Part shown: positions 8,074 to 16,800 of the stretch, piece by piece | Layout: the number at the start of each line of letters is the position of its first letter | How positions within the stretch are numbered: the stretch's first letter is position 1 | DNA from: Solirubrobacter ginsenosidimutans | GTDB taxonomy: Bacteria > Actinomycetota > Thermoleophilia > Solirubrobacterales > Solirubrobacteraceae | DNA length: 64,000 nucleotides | Reading direction: 5' to 3' | Assembly: GCF_027587205.1 (NCBI RefSeq) | Contig: NZ_JAPDOD010000016.1 | Coordinates: forward strand, 1-64,000 | Position numbers and translations under genes: made by a program | The notes under the pieces: generated by a model | What the model saw: the letters and a program-made list of their open reading frames with translations, nothing else | What the model was told of the DNA's origin: nothing | The model's database searches: none

Positions 8074-9690
8074 TCAAGCTCGGCTCAGTGCCTTGAACGG
8101 ACGTTCAGTGAAGCGGCGCTTCCTCCGGTCCTTGAGCACCCGCTGGGCCGCGTTGTGGCCCGCGGCGGCGATCACGCCGCCACCCGGGTGCGTGCCCGCG
8201 CCGCACAGATACAGGCCGTGGACGGGCGTGGCGTAGCGGGAGAGCAGCGGCGACGGGCGCATGAACGCCATCTGGTCCAGGCCCTGCTCGCCCTGGAAGA
8301 TCGACCCGCCCACGAGGCCGAAGATCCGCTCCAGATCGGGCGGGGCGAGCACCTCGTAGTGCAGGACGTTCTCGCGCACGTTCGGCGCGTACTCGGCCAC
8401 GATGTCCAGGCAGCGCTGCGCGTAGGCCTCGCGCGCGCCGTCCGGCCAGCCGGCCTCGTCGTGCGGGCCGTACTGGGTGAACATCGTCATCACCGTCGTG
8501 CCGTCGTCGGTCAGCGACGGGTCGATCGCGGTCGGCACCTCGACCTCGATGTACGGGCCGGCGGCGGGCTTGCCGAGCGTCGCGTCCTGCCATGCGCGCT
8601 CGAGGTAATCGATCGACGGGCAGATCGCCAGCGACGTGTGCAGCAGCGCCGGATCAGGGAAGTCCGGCGGCTCGCTCAGGATCCAGTTGACCTTCACGGA
8701 ACCGCCGCGGGAGCGGTAGCGCTCCATGTCGGTGACCACTTCCTCGGGGAAGTGCTCGCCGCCCACCAGCTCCAGCACCGTGGTCTTGGGATGGGCGCCC
8801 GACAGGACGATCGGGGCGGTGATGGACTCTCCGTCCTCGAGCGTCACGCCGGTCACTCGCCCGCCGGCCACGTCGATCGACGCGACCGCGGCATCGACTC
8901 GCACGTTCGCCCCGAACGCGCGGGCGGAGGCCGCGATCGCCTCGGAGATCGCCCCCATGCCGCCCTTCACGTGCCCCCACGCGCCGCCGACGCCGTCCAG
9001 CTCGCCGAGCTCGTGGTGCAGCAGGTTGTAGGCCGTGCCGGGCGTTCGCGGACCCGCCCACACGCCGACCACGCCGGTCGACGCGTAGGCGCCCTTCAAC
9101 GCATCGTTCTCGAACCAGTCGTCGAGCAGGTCGCCGACGGACATCGTCATCACGCGGTAGAGGTCCTGCAACCCGCGTCGTGACAGGCCCGCCGCCCGCC
9201 CCGCCTCGCGCAGCAGCTCGAGCACGTCGCCGGGATGCCTGGAGCCCAGCGCCGGCGGTGGGCGCAGCATCATCGGCCGCAGGACGTCGGCGACGCGCTC
9301 CATCATCGCGTCGAACTCGGGCATCTTCGCCGCGTCGCGCGGGGAGACGCGGGCGAGCGATTTGCGGGCCTTCGCGTCGTCGTTGTGGAAGAGGATCGGC
9401 GTGCCGTCGGCGGCGAAGGTGGCAAACGGCGGGTCGAGCGGGATCGGGTCGTAGCCGAAGCGCTTGAGCTCGAGGTCGGCGACGACCTGCGGGCGCAGCA
9501 TCGAGACGACGTACGACGCGCGCGACACGCGCCGCCCCGGCGAGATCTCCTCGGTCACGCACGCGCCGCCGAGCAGCTCGCGGCGCTCGAGCACGCACAC
9601 GCGCAGGCCCGCGCGCGAGAGATATGCCGCTGCCGTCAGGCCGTTGTGGCCGCCGCCGACGACGATCGCATCGAAGTCGGAGCCAGTCAT
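8074..9690 (-). CDS. FAD-dependent oxidoreductase, phytoene desaturase/PYROXD2-like
   Basis: A 538-residue flavoprotein. The N-terminal dinucleotide-binding motif is AIVVGGGHNGLTAAAYLSRAG, followed by the acidic strand end VCVLERRELLGGAC. The C-terminal FAD contact GLYLCGAGTHPGGGV is typical of the carotenoid-desaturase-like amine oxidase superfamily. Length and motifs fit the PYROXD2/COG1233 group rather than a ferredoxin reductase. The ATG at 9690 overlaps the Rieske stop by four bases. In this operon it probably carries out a second oxidation on the product of the oxygenase or on an imported amine; it is not an obvious electron donor for the Rieske protein. Confidence 0.85.
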   Translation of the reverse strand: MTGSDFDAIVVGGGHNGLTAAAYLSRAGLRVCVLERRELLGGACVTEEISPGRRVSRASYVVSMLRPQVVADLELKRFGYDPIPLDPPFATFAADGTPILFHNDDAKARKSLARVSPRDAAKMPEFDAMMERVADVLRPMMLRPPPALGSRHPGDVLELLREAGRAAGLSRRGLQDLYRVMTMSVGDLLDDWFENDALKGAYASTGVVGVWAGPRTPGTAYNLLHHELGELDGVGGAWGHVKGGMGAISEAIAASARAFGANVRVDAAVASIDVAGGRVTGVTLEDGESITAPIVLSGAHPKTTVLELVGGEHFPEEVVTDMERYRSRGGSVKVNWILSEPPDFPDPALLHTSLAICPSIDYLERAWQDATLGKPAAGPYIEVEVPTAIDPSLTDDGTTVMTMFTQYGPHDEAGWPDGAREAYAQRCLDIVAEYAPNVRENVLHYEVLAPPDLERIFGLVGGSIFQGEQGLDQMAFMRPSPLLSRYATPVHGLYLCGAGTHPGGGVIAAAGHNAAQRVLKDRRKRRFTERPFKALSRA

Positions 9691-10832
9691 CGCAAGGCCT
9701 CCAAGTAGCGCTCGGCGATCATCACGTCGAAGGTGTGCACGTCGTCCTCCTGCGTCGTGTAGCGGCCGGGCGTGAACGAGCGCGACTCCATCCCGCGCTG
9801 CGTGAGGGCGCAGACCTCCCAGTCCTCCCGGTTGACCTGGTCCCAGAACTCGACGGCGTCGGTCGGGTCGAAGTCCGGCGCGGCGATCGCCTCGGGCTCG
9901 AAGAACCACTCGCACACGACCTCGGTGCGCTCCGGCGACTTCGGCCACAGCGTGTGCAGCATCACGTAGTCCGGGTGCAGCGAGACCAGCGTGTTCGGGA
10001 AGATCAGGAAGTAGAGGATCGACCGGACGTCGACACCCGCGATCGGTTCGCGCACCCGCGCTCCGTCGACCGTCATGTCCTCCACGCCGGGCGCGAGCGT
10101 CATCGACCCGCCGCACCACAGCCCGGCGCCCTCGATCGACTCGCCGCTCAGATAGTGCGAGAGCCGGTTGAGCTCCGGATGCACACCTGGGCAGTGCAGG
10201 CACTCGCTGTAGTTCTCGCCGATCGCCTTCCAGTTGGCGTCGACGTCGTAGACGATTCGCGCGCCGCGCTTGAGGTCGGCGTTGCGGTACTTCGCGAGCA
10301 GCGGGGCGAGGTCGCCGATGTGGGCCTGCGGCGGCGGCGCCTCGCCGCTGAGGTCGAGCAGGACGAGCCCCTCGACCACCGCCAGCCGGACCTCGTGCAG
10401 CGCGAAGCACTTCGGGTCGAAGTCCTGCAGGCCGTCCGTGAAGGGCGCGTTCTTCAGGCTCCCGTCGAAGCCGTAGGTCCAGGCGTGGTAGGAGCACTGG
10501 ATGCGCCGCAACGTCCCGGAGGGCGCCACCACGAGCCGCGCCCCGCGGTGGCGGCAGGTGTTCAGGAAGGCGCGCGGCAGGCCGTCGTCATCGCCGATGA
10601 CGAGGACGTTCTCCCCGCCGGCTTCGACTGTCAGGAAGTCGCCGCGCCGCGCGACCTGCTCGACATGCCCCGCACAGATCCAGCCCCTGGCGAAGAAGTT
10701 GGCACGCTCCCATTCGAAGACCCCGTAGTCCGTGTAGGCCGCGCCGGGCAGCATCGTCGCCTGTTCCAGTGGCAGGCACGTGCGCACGATTTCCGCGGCG
10801 GAGAGCGGAAGAGCGGGGTTCGTGACGGTCAT
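9687..10832 (-). CDS. Rieske non-heme iron oxygenase, alpha subunit
   Basis: A 381-residue oxygenase. The Rieske [2Fe-2S] ligands are C93-R-H95 and C113-S-Y-H116. The mononuclear iron site has H213 and H218 in the segment SECLHCPGVHPEL; the third carboxylate ligand is probably near DQVNREDW. Family members such as choline, carnitine and stachydrine monooxygenases hydroxylate quaternary or other amines, which matches the polyamine-type importer downstream. No reductase or ferredoxin gene lies nearby, so electrons must come from elsewhere. The start is ATG at 10832 with GGAGG ten bases upstream. It is the first gene of a seven-gene minus-strand operon, with a promoter and inverted repeat just upstream. 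Confidence 0.9.
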   Translation of the reverse strand: MTVTNPALPLSAAEIVRTCLPLEQATMLPGAAYTDYGVFEWERANFFARGWICAGHVEQVARRGDFLTVEAGGENVLVIGDDDGLPRAFLNTCRHRGARLVVAPSGTLRRIQCSYHAWTYGFDGSLKNAPFTDGLQDFDPKCFALHEVRLAVVEGLVLLDLSGEAPPPQAHIGDLAPLLAKYRNADLKRGARIVYDVDANWKAIGENYSECLHCPGVHPELNRLSHYLSGESIEGAGLWCGGSMTLAPGVEDMTVDGARVREPIAGVDVRSILYFLIFPNTLVSLHPDYVMLHTLWPKSPERTEVVCEWFFEPEAIAAPDFDPTDAVEFWDQVNREDWEVCALTQRGMESRSFTPGRYTTQEDDVHTFDVMIAERYLEALR

Positions 10833-10847
10833 CGCGGCAGATCCTCC

Positions 10848-10895
10848 AGGGTTCGGCTGACGCGAACCCTATCACCGACATTGTGCAACTGGCAA
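10848..10895 (-). promoter_or_regulatory. Promoter and operator for the Rieske/ABC operon
   Basis: An inverted repeat AGGGTTCG / CGAACCCT (10848-10855 and 10863-10870, loop of seven) lies 16 bases before the Rieske ATG. On the minus strand it overlaps a -10-like TAGGGT (10871-10866), which lies 18 bases after a -35-like TTGCCA (10895-10890). A repressor bound here would block transcription. The TetR-thioesterase at the operon end is the natural candidate; that assignment is inference. Confidence 0.5.
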
Positions 10896-10982
10896 CAAAG
10901 TCAGTTTGGTCTGTACGCGCAAGTCTGGACACCGGGATGCGTTTGGGACTGGTGTCCAGCGCGCACCCCAGACAAGGCCCAC

Positions 10983-12611
10983 ATGTCTCCATTGCTGACC
11001 GCCCGCCCGTCCGTTTCCGTGACCCTCCGGCTGCTCGGAGCGACGCTCGTCATGGCCTTGATCGCCGCCTCCATCCCGTTCTTCGGCGGTGACGGCCGGT
11101 CCAGTGCCGTCGTCCCGGCATGCCTGACGCTGGGGATCGTGTGCGCCGCGCTGATGAGCCATCTGCTCTTCGCCTCGGCGAAGGCGACCGGCGACGGCCG
11201 CCTCGCCTGGATGTCGGTCGGCACGACGCTCGCCCTCGTCGGCCTCGCGCTGACCCTCTTCTCGCAGCCGAGCCTCTTCCCCGGCGGCGCGCCCGTCGGC
11301 ATGAACGCCGACGCCGGTGCCGCTCGTTACCTGCTCTGGCATGTCGCGCTGCTGGCCGCCGCGGGGTTCGCGCTGGCCGGCTGGGCGCCGAAGCTGCGTT
11401 CCTTGCTCATCTTCGGCGGCCTGGGTGTCCTCCTCCTCGCCTGGGCCGCCGTTGTCTCCACCCCGTTCGGCGAGCTCGCGTCGAGCAGCGGGTTCTCCCC
11501 CACGATGCGTGCGCTGGTTGCCGTCATCGTGGCCGCGCAAGCCGGCGTCGCCGTTCTGTGGTGGCGGCGCGCCGGCGGCGCGGTGTCCTGGGCCGACATG
11601 TGCGTGACGGCGATGATGGCCCTCTCCGCCCTGGACGCGTTCGCCTACGTCCTCGCGCCGCAGAGCTTCGAGGGCGCCTGGTGGGCGAGCCTCGCGCTGC
11701 GGGCGGGCCAGTTCGCCGTTCCCGCCGTCGGCCTGCTGATCGGCTTCATCGCGGTCGCCGAGAAGCTGCGCGAGTTCGAGGAGGAACTGACCGCGAACCT
11801 CGTCGCCGAGCGCGAACGGGCACGCGTCGCGCAGGAGGCGGCCACCTTCGACCAGCAGCGCCGCGAGCGCGTCCAGGCCCGCGTCCAGGCGCTGATCGAC
11901 GGCGACGGCCTCGGTGTCGCCTTCCAGCCGATCGTGGACCTCGCGTCCGGCCGCGTCGTCGGCGCCGAGGCGCTGGCGCGCTTCACCGGCGCCGACGGCG
12001 AGCCGATCCCGACCGAGCGCTGCTTCCTCGACGCCCACGCCGTCGACATGGGCGTCGCGCTCGAGATGTCCGTGATCCGGCAGGCGCTCGACTGCGAGCG
12101 CACCCGCCTGCCGGCCGGCCGCTACCTGGCGTTGAACGTGTCGCCGGCGGTCCTGGAGCACGACGACCTCGCGTTCGAGATCGCCGCGCACCACACCGGC
12201 CGCCCGCTCGTGGTCGAGATCACCGAGCACCAGCCGGTCGAGGACTACGTCGCGCTCTCGGCCTCGCTCGACCGCCTCCGGGCGCTCGGCGTCCGCGTCG
12301 CGGTGGACGACGTCGGCTCGGGTTTTGCCTCGTTCCGGCACGTCACCCGCGTCAATCCGGACATCCTCAAGCTCGACCGGACGCTCGTGTGCGGGATCGA
12401 CGGCGACCCGGTCCGCCAGTCGCTGGCGTCGGCGATCGTCGCCTTCGCCGCGGACGTCGGTGCCGTCGTCGTCAGCGAGGGCATCGAGAACGAGAGCGAG
12501 CTCTGCTGCCTGAAGGGCCTGGCCGTCGGCTGCGGCCAGGGCTTCTACCTCGCCCGCCCGAACCTCGGGGCCGTCGAGGCCGAGGTCGAGCAGCTCACGC
12601 TCGCGGCCTAA
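10983..12611 (+). CDS. Membrane EAL-domain protein (c-di-GMP phosphodiesterase)
   Basis: A 542-residue protein. About eight hydrophobic helices cover residues 15-270, followed by a charged linker rich in E and R that is probably coiled coil, then an EAL domain. The domain retains the EAL motif (GAEALARF), substrate asparagine (ALNVSP), metal and catalytic acidic residues (VEITEH, VDDVGSGF), lysine (LKLDR) and loop glutamate (SEGIEN), so it should hydrolyse c-di-GMP. There is no GGDEF domain. The ATG at 10983 was chosen because the longer open frame upstream is antisense to the Rieske gene. The membrane part resembles MASE-type sensors, but the signal is unknown. The stop overlaps the convergent methyltransferase by 17 bases. 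Confidence 0.85.
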   Translation: MSPLLTARPSVSVTLRLLGATLVMALIAASIPFFGGDGRSSAVVPACLTLGIVCAALMSHLLFASAKATGDGRLAWMSVGTTLALVGLALTLFSQPSLFPGGAPVGMNADAGAARYLLWHVALLAAAGFALAGWAPKLRSLLIFGGLGVLLLAWAAVVSTPFGELASSSGFSPTMRALVAVIVAAQAGVAVLWWRRAGGAVSWADMCVTAMMALSALDAFAYVLAPQSFEGAWWASLALRAGQFAVPAVGLLIGFIAVAEKLREFEEELTANLVAERERARVAQEAATFDQQRRERVQARVQALIDGDGLGVAFQPIVDLASGRVVGAEALARFTGADGEPIPTERCFLDAHAVDMGVALEMSVIRQALDCERTRLPAGRYLALNVSPAVLEHDDLAFEIAAHHTGRPLVVEITEHQPVEDYVALSASLDRLRALGVRVAVDDVGSGFASFRHVTRVNPDILKLDRTLVCGIDGDPVRQSLASAIVAFAADVGAVVVSEGIENESELCCLKGLAVGCGQGFYLARPNLGAVEAEVEQLTLAA

Positions 12612-13680
12612 GCCGGTAGAACCGCCAGAAGTCGTTCTCGATGTCGAGGATCTCGACGCCGGCGAAGCCGGCCTCGCGCGCGTAGACCTCGAGCGTGTGC
12701 GGGCGCATCACGGTGCCGGTAGCCGCGGCGTCATGGTCGATCCGGCCGACGGGCAGGCAATGCAGCACGCTGAAGCCGTAAGAGAGCCGCTCCATCGGGT
12801 CCTCGCTCGGGGCGCTGAACGCGTGCGGGACCTTCTGGTCGGCGACGATCAGCGCGCCGTGCGGCGCGAGCAGCCCGTGCGCGGTGGTGAGCGCCTCGAC
12901 CGGGTGGTTCATGTCGTGGACGGCCTGGAAGATCGTCACCAGGTCGTAGCTGCCGGCCAGTGAGGGGTCGCTGGCGTCCTGCACGTAGAAGCGGGTGCGC
13001 TCGGTGGCGAGGGCGCGGGCGCGCTCGATCGAGGCCTCGTCCTCGTCGAAGCCGTCGACGCGGGCGTGCGGGTAGGCGCCGGCGATCGCGCGCGTGGAGT
13101 GGCCGATGCCGCACGCGATGTCGGCGACGTGGGCGCCGGGCTCCCGCAGGCGGGCGTGGACGTCCGGGATCGCCCGGAGCCAGTCCGGGAGCAGGTGGGT
13201 GTACATCGGCAGGTTGGTGTCGGCGATGCCCTCGCGCATGTCCGCGCCGTAGTAGGCGTACGGGACGCCGGCGCCGGTGCGGAAGGCGTCGACCACCAGG
13301 TTCAGCGCCGAGAGCGCGCCGATCGTCGCGCGGGCGAACCCGGCGACCGACGCGAGGCTCTTCGGATCGCGCAGCGCGAGCGCGTGGCCTTCGGGGAGCG
13401 TGAACTCGAGCGGCTTGGCGTTCGCGTCGACGCAGTCGATGATGCCGGTTGCGGCCTGCTGCTCGAGCCACTCGCGGGTGTAGCGCTCGTCGGTCCCGGC
13501 GCGCTCGGCGATCTGCGCGGCGGTCCGCGGCTCCGAGGTGCTGAGGGCGTCGTAGAGCCCGACACGATGGCCGATGTGGATGCACGCGAGGTCGAACGTG
13601 GCGAGCGCGGCGCCGAAGACGCGTTCGGCGAGTGCTCCGGCCTGCTCAGCGCCGGTGGGAGGAGAGACGATCACGGTCAT
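12595..13680 (-). CDS. SAM-dependent methyltransferase, Rv2258c-like
   Basis: A 361-residue protein with an N-terminal winged helix (RTAAQIAERAGTDERYTREWL, about residues 50-75) and a C-terminal class I methyltransferase fold whose SAM motif is VADIACGIGHSTRAIA, followed by the acidic VDGFDEDEAS. This architecture matches the mycobacterial Rv2258c family of unknown small-molecule methyltransferases. The ATG at 13680 was chosen because the domain begins shortly afterwards; the upstream extension is low in similarity and crosses the divergent promoter region. The substrate is unknown. It is divergent from a large BTAD regulator, which may control it. Confidence 0.85.
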   Translation of the reverse strand: MTVIVSPPTGAEQAGALAERVFGAALATFDLACIHIGHRVGLYDALSTSEPRTAAQIAERAGTDERYTREWLEQQAATGIIDCVDANAKPLEFTLPEGHALALRDPKSLASVAGFARATIGALSALNLVVDAFRTGAGVPYAYYGADMREGIADTNLPMYTHLLPDWLRAIPDVHARLREPGAHVADIACGIGHSTRAIAGAYPHARVDGFDEDEASIERARALATERTRFYVQDASDPSLAGSYDLVTIFQAVHDMNHPVEALTTAHGLLAPHGALIVADQKVPHAFSAPSEDPMERLSYGFSVLHCLPVGRIDHDAAATGTVMRPHTLEVYAREAGFAGVEILDIENDFWRFYRLRPRA

Positions 13681-13803
13681 GGCGAGCAGCTTCCGCGGCG
13701 TGCGTCCCGCGATCGTCCCGCTGCGCGTCCCGCGTCCGACGGTGTGGTCACCCGCACGCCGGGTTCGGGAGCCTCCTCCCTCCCGCCGCGCGTGGTTCGA
13801 TGG

Positions 13804-13818
13804 GATTGTTGAACAATC
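13804..13818. promoter_or_regulatory. 15-base palindromic operator candidate
   Basis: GATTGTTGAACAATC is a perfect palindrome around a central G, flanked by TGGGA and TCCCA in opposite orientation. It is markedly more AT-rich than its surroundings. It lies in the 162-base gap between the divergent methyltransferase and BTAD regulator genes, 25 bases before the GTG at 13843. It may bind a regulator of either gene. I see nothing else in the gap. Confidence 0.5.
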
Positions 13819-13842
13819 GACTCCCATGTTGTTCTCATCTCG

Positions 13843-16800
13843 GTGCTCGGTGGCTTGTCGGCGACGGTTGATGGGACCCGCATCGCGCTTCCCGCCGACG
13901 CCCGCGCGCGAGAGCTGCTCGCGTATCTCGCGGTGCACCCCGGCGCGCACTCGCGCCAGCGCCTGGCGGGGCTGCTGCGGCCCGACGTCGCCGAGGCGAG
14001 CGCGCGCAAGACCTTGCGCGACGCGGTGTACGAGCTGCGGAGGGCGTTCTCGCCCGCCGAACCAGTGATCGCGACGCGCGAGGCGGTGTTGCTGCGCGCC
14101 GAGGTCGACCTCCTCCGGTTCCGGGCGGCGGATCGTCTTGAGGACCGCGCCCGCCTCGCCGGGTACGGCGAGAGTCGACTTACTCGTGCTCTACACGACA
14201 AAGTCGACTTTCGCGGCGCGCGGCGCGAGCTGCTCGCCGGCTTGGACGCCGACTGGGTGTTGCGGGCGCGCGACGAGCATCACGCCGACGTCGCGGCGGT
14301 GCTCGCGGCGCTCACGGACGAGGCGGAGGACGTCGCCGGCGCGATCGCGTGGACGCGGCGGCGGATCGAGCACGAGCCCCTGGGCGAGGCGGGGCATCGC
14401 GATCTGATCCGGCTCCTCGCCGCGGCCGGTGACCGCCCCGCCGCGCTGGCGGCAGCCGACGTGCTCGCCGAGCGGTTGCGGCGCGAGCTGCGTGTGCCGC
14501 CGTGCGTCGAGACGCGGGCGCTGGTCGAGCAGGTGCGCCGCGGGCGCGTCGGCGCCGTCGCGCCGACCGCGCAGCCCGCACTCCCGGCGCCGCTCGCCCG
14601 CACCGTACGGCCGGAAGGTCGCGAGGCGCCGCTCACCCGCCTGCGAGCGACGTGGGACGAGGTCCGTTCGGGAACGTTGCGGATCGCGGTCGCGACCGGG
14701 GAGCCGGGGATCGGCAAGACGACGCTGCTCGGTGAGCTGGCCCGCCATGCGCACGCCGACGGCGCGGCGATCCTGTTCGGGCGCAGCGACGAGCATGGGC
14801 TGCTGCCGTATCAGCCGTGGGTCGAGGCACTCGAGCGCCACCTCGCCGGGCTCGACCCGATCGAGCGCGAGCGACGGCTCGGCGACGGGGCGCTCGCGCG
14901 GCTGCTGCCGTCGCCGGCGGCGGAGCCCGCCGACGCCGCGGGCGACCGCTACCGCGCCTTCGAAGCCGTGCGCGGGTTGCTCGAGGAGACCGCGGCCGAG
15001 CGCCCGGTCCTGCTCGTCCTCGACGACCTGCACTGGGCCGATCCGGACTCGCTGCTGCTGCTCCGGCACGTCGTGCGCATGGCGGGTGGCGCGCGGCTGC
15101 TCGTAGCGATCTCGATGCGCGACGCGGAGCTGAGCGCCGCCGCCGCACTGACGCTCGCCGACCTCCGCCGCGAAGGCCCGCTCCTCCACATCGCCCTGAC
15201 GGGCCTCGACCAGGACGCCGTCGCGGCCGTCGTCGCCCGCCACGACGCGACCGGTGATGCCGCCGCATACCGCGAGCGCACGGGCGGCAACCCGTTCTTC
15301 CTGGACGAGTTGCTGCGCGACGAAGCCGAGCGCGGCACGAGCGCCGCGCCGCCGCCGGGAGTCCGCGCGGTGATCGGCCGCCGGCTCAGCCGTCTGCCGG
15401 CGTCCGCCCGACGCGCCCACGAGGCGGGCGCGGCCCAGGGTCTCGAGTTCGAGCCGCTCGCGCTCGACGACGAAACGCTGGACGGCCTCGCCGACGCCAC
15501 CGCCGCCGGCCTCGTCGCGCCCGTGTGCGAGCGCCGGTTCGCGTTCGCCCACGCGCTGATCGTGGACACGCTCCTCGCAGAGTTGCCGGCCTCCCGGCTC
15601 GGGCGCCTGCACCTCGAGATCGCAGACGCCCTGACGGACGGCCACGCCGCCGAGATCGCGAGACACCTGCGCGCCGCGGGCCCACTCGCGCCCCCGGAGC
15701 GCCGCATCCGGGCCGAGCTCGCCGCCGCCCGCCAGGCCGAAGCGATGCTCGCCTACGCCGACGCGGCCGCACACTACGAGGCCGCGCTGGAAGTGGCGCG
15801 AAGGAGTCGCGAGAGGGTCGCGGCCGCGGGCATACGCGACCAGGTGGCGCCGCGGCGGCCCGGAGTGGGCGGCGATGGCGCGGCGGCGCAGCGGCCCGCA
15901 GTGGGCGGCGACGGCGCGGCCGACTTTGCGTTCGATCGAGCGGAGGTCCTGCTCGCGCTGGGTGCCGCGCAGGATCGTGCCGGTTGCCGCGCCGCGGCCC
16001 GGGCGGCGTTCGCCGCGGTCGTCGGGCTCGCGCGTGCGCGGCGTGACCCGGTGCTGCTCGCCCGCGCCGCGCTCGGCCATGGCGGGCTCGGCGTGCTCGT
16101 GGCGGCGCCGGACGCGTCGGTGACCCGGCCACTCGACGAGGCACTGGAGCAGCTTCCCGCCCACGAGACGGCGCTCGCGGCGCGCCTGCGGGCGCGGCTG
16201 GCGATCGAGCGCTACTACCCGGACCGGGCGAGCGCGGAGGCGCTGAGTGTGCGCGCGGTGCAAGACGCGCGCGCATCGAAGGACCCCGCGGCGCTCGCGG
16301 CGGCGCTCAACGCGCTGCGGGTCGCGTGCTGGACCCCGGGGCGGATCGACGACCGTCTCGCCGCCGCGACCGAGATGATCGAGGCCGCGACCGCCGCGGG
16401 CGACCGCGAGGGCGCGCTCCAGGGACGCAACTGGCGCGTCGTGGACCTGATGGAGCTCGGCGACCGCCACGCGCTCGAGGGGGAGATCGACGCGTACACA
16501 CCACTCGCGGACGCGGTCGGGCTCCCGCACTACGGCTGGTACGACCCGCTGTGGCGCTCCGCGCTCGCCCAGCTCGACGGACGCTGGCAGGACGCACAGC
16601 GGCTCGGCGAGCGGGCGCTCGAACTCGCGCAACGCGCCGGCGACCAGATGGCGCCGTGGCTCGTGAAGGCGCAGCAACAGTCGACGCTGGACCTCCGCGG
16701 CTGGCTGCATGAGACCGATCGCGACTGGTTCGCCGAACAGGCGGCCGCCTCGGCGCAGCCGTGGGCGTGGCTGACCTATCTGGCGTACGTCGACGCGGGT

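Noticed and set aside
9624..12611. A 995-codon EAL protein with a long N-terminal extension
   Set aside because: The first 450 codons are antisense to the Rieske and FAD genes; the ATG at 10983 begins the membrane domain.
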